Shown one piece after another: positions 1-5,826 of a DNA stretch of 8,753 bases. Within the stretch, counting starts at the first letter, position 1, and each line of letters opens with the position of its first letter. A model generated the notes under the pieces. That model ran no database searches, was not told where the DNA came from, and saw nothing but the letters and a program-made list of their open reading frames with translations. Source of the DNA: an uncultured Marinosulfonomonas sp. (GTDB lineage Bacteria > Pseudomonadota > Alphaproteobacteria > Rhodobacterales > Rhodobacteraceae); the NCBI GenBank assembly GCA_947311455.1, contig CAMZKY010000156.1:1-8753 (forward strand). The letters run 5' to 3'. Both the position numbers and the translations under genes were made by a program.

Positions 1-327
1 ATGAAACGCGGTGATGTGTTGGTCATTTTTGATGTGCGGCGCTATGAGAATTCGTCGCTTAAACTGGCCGAAATGGCACATGAAAAAGGTGTCAAGATCA
101 TCATTTTTACCGATCAATGGCGTTCGCCGATTGATAAATTTGCAACCCATACATTTTCCAGCAGTATCGTTGTGCCTTCGGCATGGGATTCATTGGCAGG
201 GCTGTTGATTTTACTGGAAACCATGATTGGCGACATCCAAACCGCCTATTGGCAAGACACCAAACCACGCATGGAAGAACTTGAAGAAATGTTTGATCGC
301 ACACGGTTTTTTCGCAAATTTACCTAA
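1..327 (+). CDS. MurR/RpiR-family transcriptional regulator, C-terminal part of SIS domain (5' truncated)
   Basis: This is the last 108 residues of a protein whose beginning lies left of the window. The ATG at position 1 is probably an internal methionine, because the reading starts in the middle of a sugar-isomerase (SIS) fold: a GDVLVIFDVRRYE strand-turn, then LAEMAHEKGVKIIIFTD, then the conserved tail ending RTRFFRKFT. That order is typical of the C-terminal half of RpiR-type regulators, whose SIS domain binds a phosphosugar while an N-terminal helix-turn-helix (not in the window) binds DNA. It is transcribed towards the cbb operon and ends 167 bp from it, so it is not part of that operon. 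Its ligand and targets cannot be read here. A link to carbon metabolism is only inferred from the family and the position. A stand-alone SIS protein is a less likely alternative. Confidence 0.8.
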   Translation: MKRGDVLVIFDVRRYENSSLKLAEMAHEKGVKIIIFTDQWRSPIDKFATHTFSSSIVVPSAWDSLAGLLILLETMIGDIQTAYWQDTKPRMEELEEMFDRTRFFRKFT

Positions 328-494
328 CCGAAAGAATACTTAACAAAAATCAGCGAACGATGGGTTAACCCGGCGATTTCGGTTATTTTGCCATACGCTT
401 GCCATACGCTTGCCATACGCAAGCCATACACCAAAATTCGCCAAATACCCTTGTTTACCAAGGTTTCCGGCATCTTAATGCGATAATAGCCGGT
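328..494. other. Convergent intergenic region with small inverted repeats
   Basis: This 167-bp spacer lies between the 3' ends of the RpiR-like gene and cbbY. I see no credible gene in it. It contains a perfect 8-bp inverted repeat (AACCGAAA at 326-333 and TTTCGGTT at 377-384), a 10-bp palindrome GGGTTAACCC at 362-371, the 11-bp tandem repeat described separately, a 6-bp stem at 408-413/419-424, a 5-bp stem at 449-453/459-463 (loop TTTAC) and a 5-bp stem CCGGC/GCCGG at 468-472/489-493. Transcription must end here from both sides, but no stem is followed by a convincing T-run in either direction. The true terminators are therefore not assigned. Confidence 0.55.
388..431. repeat. 11-bp tandem repeat, three perfect copies plus one degenerate
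   Basis: The unit TTGCCATACGC occurs three times without a break at 388-398, 399-409 and 410-420. A fourth, diverged copy (AAGCCATACAC) follows at 421-431. The change from TT to AA at the start of the fourth copy creates a small hairpin, GCTTGC (408-413) with GCAAGC (419-424). The 11-bp period is close to one DNA helical turn, so the copies present the same face of the helix. The array lies outside any coding region, downstream of both convergent genes. Function is unknown; replication slippage alone could explain it. Confidence 0.9.
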
Positions 495-1193
495 TTATGC
501 CATACTTTTGTTAATATCTTCGGGCAGGTTTATACGCTCAAGCGATGAAATTACCCAATCCGCATCTGAAAAATCATCAGTGTCGGTATAAGCCGAAGGT
601 GTAACCAGAACCCGCAAATCCGCCCCAAGCGCCGACAAAACCCCGTTCCAGCTATCCTCAATCGCGATACAATTCTTGGCGGGCAAACCCAACTGTTCCA
701 GCGATAGTAAAAACACATCTGGCGCCGGTTTTTTGTGGGCGACCATATCGCCAGCGGATACATGATCAAACACCTCAAGCGCGGGTTTACCCCAGCAGCA
801 TTGGCACAGGGCTTCGACATTGGGGGTGTTGGTTGTGGTGGCCACAGTCACCTTTAATCCGGCGCACTTTGTCGCGTCGATCAAATCCGCCACGCCGGGG
901 CGTAATTCCAATTGCCCCGAGGCCAGAATATCACCGTAAGCCTTTGTTTTTTCGAGATGAAGTTTGGCGATTTCTTCATCGGTTAATCGGCGCTCACCTT
1001 CGGGCAAGCTGGCTTGAAAGGCGCGCATGCGTTCTTTGCCGCCCGTGGTTTTCAGAAGTTGTCGATAGTCATCAACAGACCAATTCCAGTCCAGGCCCCA
1101 TGATTTAAATGTGCTGTTAAACGCGGCGCGGTGCGCCTCTTCTGTTTCGGCAAGTGTGCCGTCAACGTCAAAAATCAGGGCTTTTAGTTTCAT
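495..1193 (-). CDS. cbbY: CbbY-type HAD-superfamily phosphatase
   Basis: The product is a 232-residue soluble HAD hydrolase, the usual length for CbbY. The nucleophile motif FDVDGTLAETEE near the N-terminus carries Asp9 and Asp11. It is followed by a helical cap with TTGGKERM, then motif II as VATTTNTP, motif III as HKKPAPDVF and motif IV as AIEDSWNG. The TLAETE and TTGGKERM signatures are typical of CbbY. Characterised CbbY enzymes dephosphorylate xylulose-1,5-bisphosphate, a misfire product that inhibits RuBisCO; that role here is inferred from family and operon position. I chose the ATG at 1193 because the upstream in-frame ATG (1250) lies inside the preceding gene and adds 19 residues before the conserved start. 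The junction reads TGAAATG, so the stop of the preceding gene is one base from this start. With only a weak Shine-Dalgarno (GAAAG), translation probably depends on coupling. It is the last gene of the operon. Confidence 0.9.
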   Translation of the reverse strand: MKLKALIFDVDGTLAETEEAHRAAFNSTFKSWGLDWNWSVDDYRQLLKTTGGKERMRAFQASLPEGERRLTDEEIAKLHLEKTKAYGDILASGQLELRPGVADLIDATKCAGLKVTVATTTNTPNVEALCQCCWGKPALEVFDHVSAGDMVAHKKPAPDVFLLSLEQLGLPAKNCIAIEDSWNGVLSALGADLRVLVTPSAYTDTDDFSDADWVISSLERINLPEDINKSMA

Positions 1194-1194
1194 T

Positions 1195-1839
1195 TCACAG
1201 GCTTTCGATATAGGGCCCAAGTTTGGCGAAATCGTCAAAGGCAAAATCATGTGGCAGGTCTTTGACAGCGGATTTGCGGTAGCCTTGGGTAAACAGTGCC
1301 ATTGGCATCTTGGCGCGATCCGCCGTTTCAGCGTCTACATCGCTATCGCCGACATAAAGGCAGGTTTTCTCGTTCAATTGTTTCAAGCATTCAAACAGCG
1401 GTTCGGGATTAGGCTTTTTGACCGGCAGGGTATCGCCCCCGACAAGGACATCGAAAAACTGTTCAATATCAAGCATTTGTAAAATTTGTCGGGCAGGGGC
1501 TTCGGGCTTGTTGGTGCAGACAGCCAGCTTGTGCCCCTTGGATTTCAAGGTGTTCAGCAGCGCGAGCAAGTTGGGATAAACTGTGGTCAGGGTGACGGGA
1601 TCTTCGTCATAATATGTCATAAACGCATGCACCAAACTGGCGTGCTGTGCCATATCAATACCTGCGTCTTTCATGGCCCGCTCAATCAAGACAGGCACCC
1701 CATTCCCGATCCATGAAATTACCTTTTCAAGGCTGGGTGCCGCATAACATTCATCAGCCAGCATTTTAACACATGCGGCATGCAAATCCGGCGCGCTGTC
1801 GATCAGCGTGCCGTCCAGATCAAATACAATGGGGATCAT
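1195..1839 (-). CDS. gph: Phosphoglycolate phosphatase-type HAD hydrolase (CbbZ/Gph)
   Basis: The product is a 214-residue HAD phosphatase with FDLDGTLIDSAPD at the N-terminus (Asp7 nucleophile, Asp9 acid/base), an alpha-helical cap, motif II as VCTNKP, motif III as VKKPNPEPLF and motif IV as YVGDSDVDAETA. The DGTLIDSAPD and GDSDVD signatures are those of Gph/CbbZ. This enzyme hydrolyses 2-phosphoglycolate to glycolate, clearing the product of the RuBisCO oxygenase reaction, and cbbZ sits at this place in Rhodobacter cbb operons. The start is taken as the ATG at 1839, which overlaps the previous stop as ATGA and has GGA seven bases upstream, the spacing used by several neighbours. An in-frame GTG at 1851 would add four residues (MEKR) but overlaps that ribosome site. 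Substrate is inferred from family and context; other small phosphate esters are possible. Confidence 0.88.
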   Translation of the reverse strand: MIPIVFDLDGTLIDSAPDLHAACVKMLADECYAAPSLEKVISWIGNGVPVLIERAMKDAGIDMAQHASLVHAFMTYYDEDPVTLTTVYPNLLALLNTLKSKGHKLAVCTNKPEAPARQILQMLDIEQFFDVLVGGDTLPVKKPNPEPLFECLKQLNEKTCLYVGDSDVDAETADRAKMPMALFTQGYRKSAVKDLPHDFAFDDFAKLGPYIESL

Positions 1840-2378
1840 GCGTTTTTCCACTTGATTGAACAGCCAATAGACGGAATTTGCTCACGCGGGCCTTGGCCGG
1901 TTTGGGCAACCTGTTTCATCGCCTGATACAAATCACGGTTCAGATCATCGGGGCCTTTATTGCGGCCCGACGAATCCAGTCGACCGCGATATTGCAAGCC
2001 TAAGTCTTTGTTAAACCCAAAGAAATCAGGGGTGCATTGTGCATCATAGGCACGTGCTACGGTTTGCGATTCATCGTGTAAATATGGAAACGGAAAGTCC
2101 ATTTTTTGCATATTTTCAAAGCTGTCTTCGGGGTATTCATCGGCATCATTGGCGTTAATTGCCACAACGCCGATCCCCAGTTTTTGCAAATCCTCGGCAT
2201 CACGAACAATTTTGTCCAGAATTGATTTCACATAGGGACAATGATTGCAGATAAACATCACCAAAGTGCCGTTTTCGCCTGCAACATCTTGCAATGAATA
2301 CGTTTTTCCATCTGATGCGGGCAGGTTGAAATCAGGTGCGGGCCAATTGAAATCACAAACAGGGGGGGTAACAGCCAT
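1836..2378 (-). CDS. Thioredoxin/peroxiredoxin-like (AhpC/TSA-type) protein
   Basis: The product is a 180-residue thioredoxin-fold protein without a signal peptide or membrane segment, so probably cytoplasmic. An N-terminal APDFNLPASDGK segment of the AhpC/TSA type leads into the redox motif C44-N-H-C47 followed by PYV. QCTPDFFGF follows, with Cys115 and the likely cis-proline Pro117, and the protein ends with IPSIGCSIKWK containing Cys173. The NHCPYV motif and the GCSIKWK tail mark a widespread but poorly characterised peroxiredoxin-like family, usually annotated only as thioredoxin family protein. Activity is unknown: thiol peroxidase or disulfide exchange are both possible. The ATG at 2378 has GGAG seven bases upstream. 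Its stop overlaps the gph start (ATGA), so it is translated with the phosphatases. It is not a standard cbb gene. A run of seven C bases (coding strand, 2361-2367) sits at codons 4-6. Confidence 0.85.
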   Translation of the reverse strand: MAVTPPVCDFNWPAPDFNLPASDGKTYSLQDVAGENGTLVMFICNHCPYVKSILDKIVRDAEDLQKLGIGVVAINANDADEYPEDSFENMQKMDFPFPYLHDESQTVARAYDAQCTPDFFGFNKDLGLQYRGRLDSSGRNKGPDDLNRDLYQAMKQVAQTGQGPREQIPSIGCSIKWKNA

Positions 2379-2471
2379 GAATATTCTCCAGATGTTAAGG
2401 GATGACCCGATAGTCCTAGCCTATCGGATCATCTTTTGGAAGGTTCGTTCGCGCGTCCCTTCCGGGGTCTC
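2379..2471 (-). promoter_or_regulatory. Spacer between rpe and the thioredoxin-like gene, with two RNA hairpins
   Basis: Read in the direction of operon transcription, this 93-nt spacer first offers GGAAGG paired with CCTTCC (2463-2458 with 2443-2438, 14-nt loop). Then comes a stronger hairpin with arms at 2433-2421 and 2413-2401: 5 + 7 base pairs separated by one mismatch (2428/2406), with a 7-nt loop. Neither is followed by a U-run on the transcript strand, so they do not look like intrinsic terminators for the operon. Roles in mRNA processing, 3'-end protection of the upstream message or partial attenuation are possible. No convincing promoter was seen. Confidence 0.6.
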
Positions 2472-3161
2472 TTATTGTGCCGCGCTTGCCGCGTCACGAA
2501 TGGCTTTGATATTCTTGCCGTAAATGTCTGGCGTGTCAACCGATCCACCGTTGAACACAGCCGATCCAGCCACCAGAACATCCGCACCAGCCGCTGCCAT
2601 CAAAGGCGCGGTTTCGGGGGTGATGCCGCCGTCAATTTCGATATGGATCGGGCGATCCCCGATCATGGCGCGCAGCTTTTCCACCTTGTCGATTTGACTA
2701 TGGATAAATTTCTGACCACCAAAACCGGGGTTCACTGTCATGATCACAAACATATCAATCATATCCAGAAGATACTCAATATCGCCAATGCCGGTGCCCG
2801 GATTTAGCGCAAGGCCGGATTTGGCCCCTGCATTGCGGATCGCCTGCAAGGTGCGGTGCGGATGGGTTGTGGCCTCAAGGTGGGCGGAAATGTAATCGGC
2901 ACCGGCCTTTGCATAGGCGTCGATATATTGATCCACAGGGGCAATCATCAGATGCACATCCATCACGGTTTTTACATGCGGACGAAATGCCGCCACGGCG
3001 GGCGGGCCGAATGTTAGGTTGGGCACAAAATGGCCATCCATCACATCCACATGGACCCAGTCGCAGCCCTGATCTTCGATGGCGCGAATTTCTTGGCCAA
3101 AATTGGCAAAATCCGCCGAAAGAATGGACGGGGCGATTTTGATAGAGCGGTCAAAGGACAT
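2472..3161 (-). CDS. rpe: Ribulose-phosphate 3-epimerase (CbbE)
   Basis: This enzyme interconverts ribulose 5-phosphate and xylulose 5-phosphate in the regeneration phase of the Calvin cycle and in the pentose phosphate pathway. The 229-residue product is full length for the family and shows its TIM-barrel motifs in order: IAPSILSADF (Ser12), HVDVMDGHFVPN (His37, Asp39), DVHLMI (His70), HLEA, LALNPGT, MTVNPGFGGQKF, IEIDGGI (Asp177) and LVAGSAVF. His37, Asp39, His70 and Asp177 match the metal-binding and acid/base residues known in this family. The ATG at 3161 is preferred over the upstream in-frame ATG at 3200 because it begins right before the conserved barrel strand and has AAGGA seven bases upstream. 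It follows cbbM after a 74-nt spacer that carries a strong hairpin, the same order (M then E) as in Rhodobacter cbbII operons. Confidence 0.96.
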   Translation of the reverse strand: MSFDRSIKIAPSILSADFANFGQEIRAIEDQGCDWVHVDVMDGHFVPNLTFGPPAVAAFRPHVKTVMDVHLMIAPVDQYIDAYAKAGADYISAHLEATTHPHRTLQAIRNAGAKSGLALNPGTGIGDIEYLLDMIDMFVIMTVNPGFGGQKFIHSQIDKVEKLRAMIGDRPIHIEIDGGITPETAPLMAAAGADVLVAGSAVFNGGSVDTPDIYGKNIKAIRDAASAAQ

Positions 3162-3235
3162 GATGTTTTCCTTGTGTTTATAATGGTTTAGAAGGCGCAA
3201 ACCTGTCGCGCCTTCTTTTATTTGTTTTATGCAGA
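3162..3235 (-). promoter_or_regulatory. cbbM-rpe spacer with a perfect 9-bp hairpin
   Basis: A perfect inverted repeat, AGAAGGCGC at 3190-3198 and GCGCCTTCT at 3208-3216, with a 9-nt loop, sits about 20 nt after the cbbM stop codon. On the operon (minus) strand the stem is preceded by an A-rich stretch and followed by AAACCATT, so it lacks the U-tract of an intrinsic terminator. On the opposite strand it is followed by TTTTATTTGTTTT. On the sense RNA it could block 3' exonucleases and stabilise the cbbM message, or reduce expression of downstream genes. On the antisense RNA it would look like a normal terminator. Confidence 0.7.
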
Positions 3236-4621
3236 TTACTTGGAGTTAATCCGCAAAGCTTCGCGCCAACCCGGATAAAGCGCATCGGCATCGCCTTGGA
3301 AAGATTCAAACGCGCGGGCGAACTGTTTGTGCTCTTTGGCGAATTCGATCGGGTCGGCACCCTCTTTCCAGCATTGCTCGGCTTGACGCAAGGAAATCGC
3401 ACCTTCACTTGGGCCGTCGATATGGCCAAATGCACCGCCGCCAGCTGTCAGGATCAAGTTGGAGTGACCAAGGTTTTCAAAGAAACCCGGCATCCGCAGC
3501 GCATTCATACCACCGGAAATGATTGGTGTTGTCGGGTTCATGCCCCGCCATTCCTGCTTGAAATACGGGCCTTCTGCAACATCATCAGTGATCATGTATG
3601 CCATCAGTTTGTCGGCCGCTTCGCCTTCCATTTTGCCAAAGCCCATGGTGCCGGTGTGGATACCGGAGGCCCCTTGCAGACGAGACATTTTTGACAGAAC
3701 AAAAGCTGTATAGCCGCGCATTGAGCTAGGCGATGTTACAGCCCCGTGACCGGCACGGTGATAGTGCAGATATTGGTTCGGGAAGGTGCGACGAGCGGTT
3801 GTGATCGCAGCAGGGCCAGCGACATAACCATCCACGAGGAAAGCTACATGATCAGCATTTTCACCAAATGTTTCCAGGATGTATTCCCCACGGGCAACCA
3901 TTTCGTAATGGTCATCTGCAGTGATGTTGGCGGAAAACAATTTGGCTTCGCCAGTTTCGTCTTGGGCGCGTTTCATTGCATCCGCCACCAGACGAATGGT
4001 TTCTTTCATCGGAGCAAAGGTTTGGTTACCTTGGGGTTCATCATTTTTGATGAAATCACCACCCAGCCAGAAATCATAACAGGCATTGGCAAATGGCTGT
4101 GGACGCAGGCCCAGTTTCGGTTTGATGATTGTGCCGACGATGAAACCACCGTCAACATGCGGGCGACCCAGAACATTCCACAGGTTGCGGATGGTTGTAG
4201 ACGGGCCGTCAAACAATTTCAGGTAAGAAGGTGGCACATAGAAATCGTGGATTTTGGCATGCTCGATATCGCCCATGCCTTGGTTGTTACCAATCGTCAG
4301 GGTCAGGAAGGAGGCCAGCATCGCACGGCCATCAGTGATGTTTCGGTCAAACAATGCCACGGGATAGGCGATTTTCATCAGGCTTTTTGCTTCGTCAATT
4401 TCATAAACCAGCGCGTCAACGCCACGGGTGAAATCATCGGTGGTTGATACTTCAACGTTTGTGCCTGTTGAAGATTCTGCCGCAAAGTGCGCCGCTGCTG
4501 CAAGGTACGTACCGTGGCCTGGCTTTGGCTTCATGATGTAAGCCACAAGAACGTGGTTATTACCTGCGATAAGTTGCTCTTCTGTTAGCGATAGGTCTGC
4601 ATAACGATCTGACTGGTCCAT
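3236..4621 (-). CDS. cbbM: Form II ribulose-1,5-bisphosphate carboxylase/oxygenase (CbbM)
   Basis: This is the CO2-fixing enzyme, a form II RuBisCO made only of large subunits. The 461-residue sequence starts MDQSDRYADL and aligns almost without gaps, from memory, to the 466-residue Rhodospirillum rubrum enzyme, with one extra residue before position 49. All catalytic features are present: ESSTGTN at 49-55, IIKPKLGLRP with Lys167, GGDFIKNDEPQ with the carbamylated Lys192 and Mg ligands Asp194 and Glu195, HYHRAGHG with His288, GIHTGTMGFGKMEGE with His322 and loop-6 Lys330, then ISGGMNALRMP and TAGGGAFGH. It is therefore an active RuBisCO rather than a form IV RuBisCO-like protein. Form II enzymes have low CO2/O2 specificity and suit low-oxygen, CO2-rich settings. 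The ATG has AAGGAG seven bases upstream, a strong site fitting high expression. No small-subunit gene and no cbbQ/cbbO activase genes follow within the window. Confidence 0.98.
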   Translation of the reverse strand: MDQSDRYADLSLTEEQLIAGNNHVLVAYIMKPKPGHGTYLAAAAHFAAESSTGTNVEVSTTDDFTRGVDALVYEIDEAKSLMKIAYPVALFDRNITDGRAMLASFLTLTIGNNQGMGDIEHAKIHDFYVPPSYLKLFDGPSTTIRNLWNVLGRPHVDGGFIVGTIIKPKLGLRPQPFANACYDFWLGGDFIKNDEPQGNQTFAPMKETIRLVADAMKRAQDETGEAKLFSANITADDHYEMVARGEYILETFGENADHVAFLVDGYVAGPAAITTARRTFPNQYLHYHRAGHGAVTSPSSMRGYTAFVLSKMSRLQGASGIHTGTMGFGKMEGEAADKLMAYMITDDVAEGPYFKQEWRGMNPTTPIISGGMNALRMPGFFENLGHSNLILTAGGGAFGHIDGPSEGAISLRQAEQCWKEGADPIEFAKEHKQFARAFESFQGDADALYPGWREALRINSK

Positions 4622-4756
4622 TTCTGGTCTCCTTGGCTTTGCGCAGTTTCAAGCAAGACGATATCGTCTCGCAAAACGTGATTTTGCGCGTCTTTCGTTT
4701 CGGGATGCTTACGCCAGATTGGCGTACGCAGTTGGTTTGATTAGATTAGCGTTGGG
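4622..4756 (-). promoter_or_regulatory. fba-cbbM spacer: structured leader of cbbM
   Basis: This 135-nt gap is the longest within the operon part of the window and precedes its most highly demanded gene. In transcript order it contains a stem TACGCC/GGCGTA (4726-4721 with 4715-4710, 5-nt loop), a stem CGCAAAA/TTTTGCG (4688-4682 with 4676-4670, 5-nt loop), and immediately after it a perfect 14-bp palindrome AGACGATATCGTCT (4669-4656). The ribosome site AAGGAG lies at 4634-4629. The palindrome could bind a dimeric regulator or fold as RNA. I could not find a convincing -35/-10 pair, so an internal cbbM promoter is possible but not shown. Confidence 0.6.
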
Positions 4757-5806
4757 TCAAAGCGACCCGTCAGCATAACGTTTGGCCATGTCATCCAAAG
4801 GAATAATACTGATTTTTGAGGCATTGCCTGCGGCACCAAAACGTTCAAAACGGTCGATAACCAGTTTTTCCATTTCAGCCATGGCAGGGATCATGAATTT
4901 ACGTGGGTCAAATTCTTTGGGATTACCCAACGCCACTTTGCGGAACATGCCTGTCAGGGCCATGCGATTGTCGGTGTCGATATTAACTTTACGCACACCG
5001 GATTTGATACCCCGTTCGATTTCCTCAACAGGAACACCGTAGGTTTGCGCCATTTCCCCGCCATTTTCATTGATCAGGTCTTGCAAATATTGCGGCACCG
5101 AGGATGAACCATGCATCACAAGGTGAACATTGGGGATTTTGGCGTGAATGGCTTCGATCTGGCTGATGGCCAATGTGTCGCCCGTTGGTTTGCTGCTGAA
5201 TTTGTAAGCCCCGTGTGACGTGCCGCAAGCAATCGCCAGCGCGTCAACTTTGGTCTTTGCAACAAAATCGGCAGCTTCGTCCGGATCGGTAAGCAATTGA
5301 TCCATAGACAGTTTGCCCACAGCACCTGAGCCGTCCTCTTCGGCGGCTTCACCGGTTTCCAGTGAACCAAGAACACCAAGTTCGCCTTCAACAGAAGCGC
5401 CAACCCAATGTGCCATGCGTGAAACACGCTCGGTGATGTCAACATTATATTCAAAATCGGCGGGTGTTTTCATGTCGGCCTTAAGAGAACCATCCATCAT
5501 CACCGAGGTAAACCCGTATTTGATCGCCGACATACAGGTTTGTTCGTTATTGCCGTGATCCTGATGCATACACACAGGGATATGTGGGTACATTTCAGCC
5601 AGCGCCTGAATCATGTGTTGCAACATGATGTCACCGGCATAGGAACGCGCGCCGCGTGACGCTTGCAAGATCACCGGTGCGTTGACTTTGTCAGCCGCCT
5701 TCATGATCGCAAGACCTTGTTCCATGTTGTTGATATTGAACGCCGGCATACCGTAATCATTTTCAGCAGCGTGATCCAACAGTTGGCGAAGAGTAATAAG
5801 GGCCAT
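4757..5806 (-). CDS. fba: Class II fructose-1,6-bisphosphate aldolase (CbbA)
   Basis: This zinc-dependent aldolase condenses dihydroxyacetone phosphate with glyceraldehyde 3-phosphate. In the Calvin cycle it also makes sedoheptulose 1,7-bisphosphate from erythrose 4-phosphate. The 349-residue product has the class II (CbbA-like) motifs: PAFNINNMEQ, VILQASRGAR, CMHQDHGNN with catalytic Asp83 and zinc ligand His84, the GELGVLG segment, ACGTSHGAYKF, VMHGSSS (zinc histidines) and the phosphate-binding KVNIDTDNRMA. The long insert rich in acidic residues after GSLETGE is usual for this subgroup. The ATG at 5806 has AGGA seven bases upstream and lies 20 bases after the pgk stop, so co-transcription is clear. 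It directly precedes cbbM, as in Rhodobacter cbb operons. Confidence 0.96.
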   Translation of the reverse strand: MALITLRQLLDHAAENDYGMPAFNINNMEQGLAIMKAADKVNAPVILQASRGARSYAGDIMLQHMIQALAEMYPHIPVCMHQDHGNNEQTCMSAIKYGFTSVMMDGSLKADMKTPADFEYNVDITERVSRMAHWVGASVEGELGVLGSLETGEAAEEDGSGAVGKLSMDQLLTDPDEAADFVAKTKVDALAIACGTSHGAYKFSSKPTGDTLAISQIEAIHAKIPNVHLVMHGSSSVPQYLQDLINENGGEMAQTYGVPVEEIERGIKSGVRKVNIDTDNRMALTGMFRKVALGNPKEFDPRKFMIPAMAEMEKLVIDRFERFGAAGNASKISIIPLDDMAKRYADGSL

Positions 5807-5826
5807 TATACTATCCTGTTCTAGGG

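Noticed and set aside
388..431. CRISPR-like array
   Set aside because: The 11-bp units are contiguous with no spacers, and no cas genes are present.
449..493. Intrinsic terminator for cbbY or for the RpiR-like gene
   Set aside because: The stems CCTTG/CAAGG and CCGGC/GCCGG are only 5 bp and lack a proper T-run in either direction, so they are mentioned as inverted repeats but not called terminators.
1111..1482. Plus-strand open frame across the gph-cbbY junction
   Set aside because: It overlaps two clear HAD genes on the other strand and shows no family motif; a shadow frame.
1840..1851. GTG at 1851 as the start of gph
   Set aside because: It would add only MEKR before the conserved MIPIVFDLDG and overlaps the GGA ribosome site serving the ATG at 1839, which has the ATGA overlap typical of coupled genes.
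3746..4447. Long plus-strand open frame of 233 codons antisense to cbbM
   Set aside because: It lies wholly within cbbM, has no recognisable domain, and its composition is what the mirror frame of a conserved gene gives.
4754..4760. TTGACCC on the minus strand as a -35 box for a cbbM promoter
   Set aside because: No matching -10 hexamer lies at a 16-18 base distance, and the sequence overlaps the fba stop codon.
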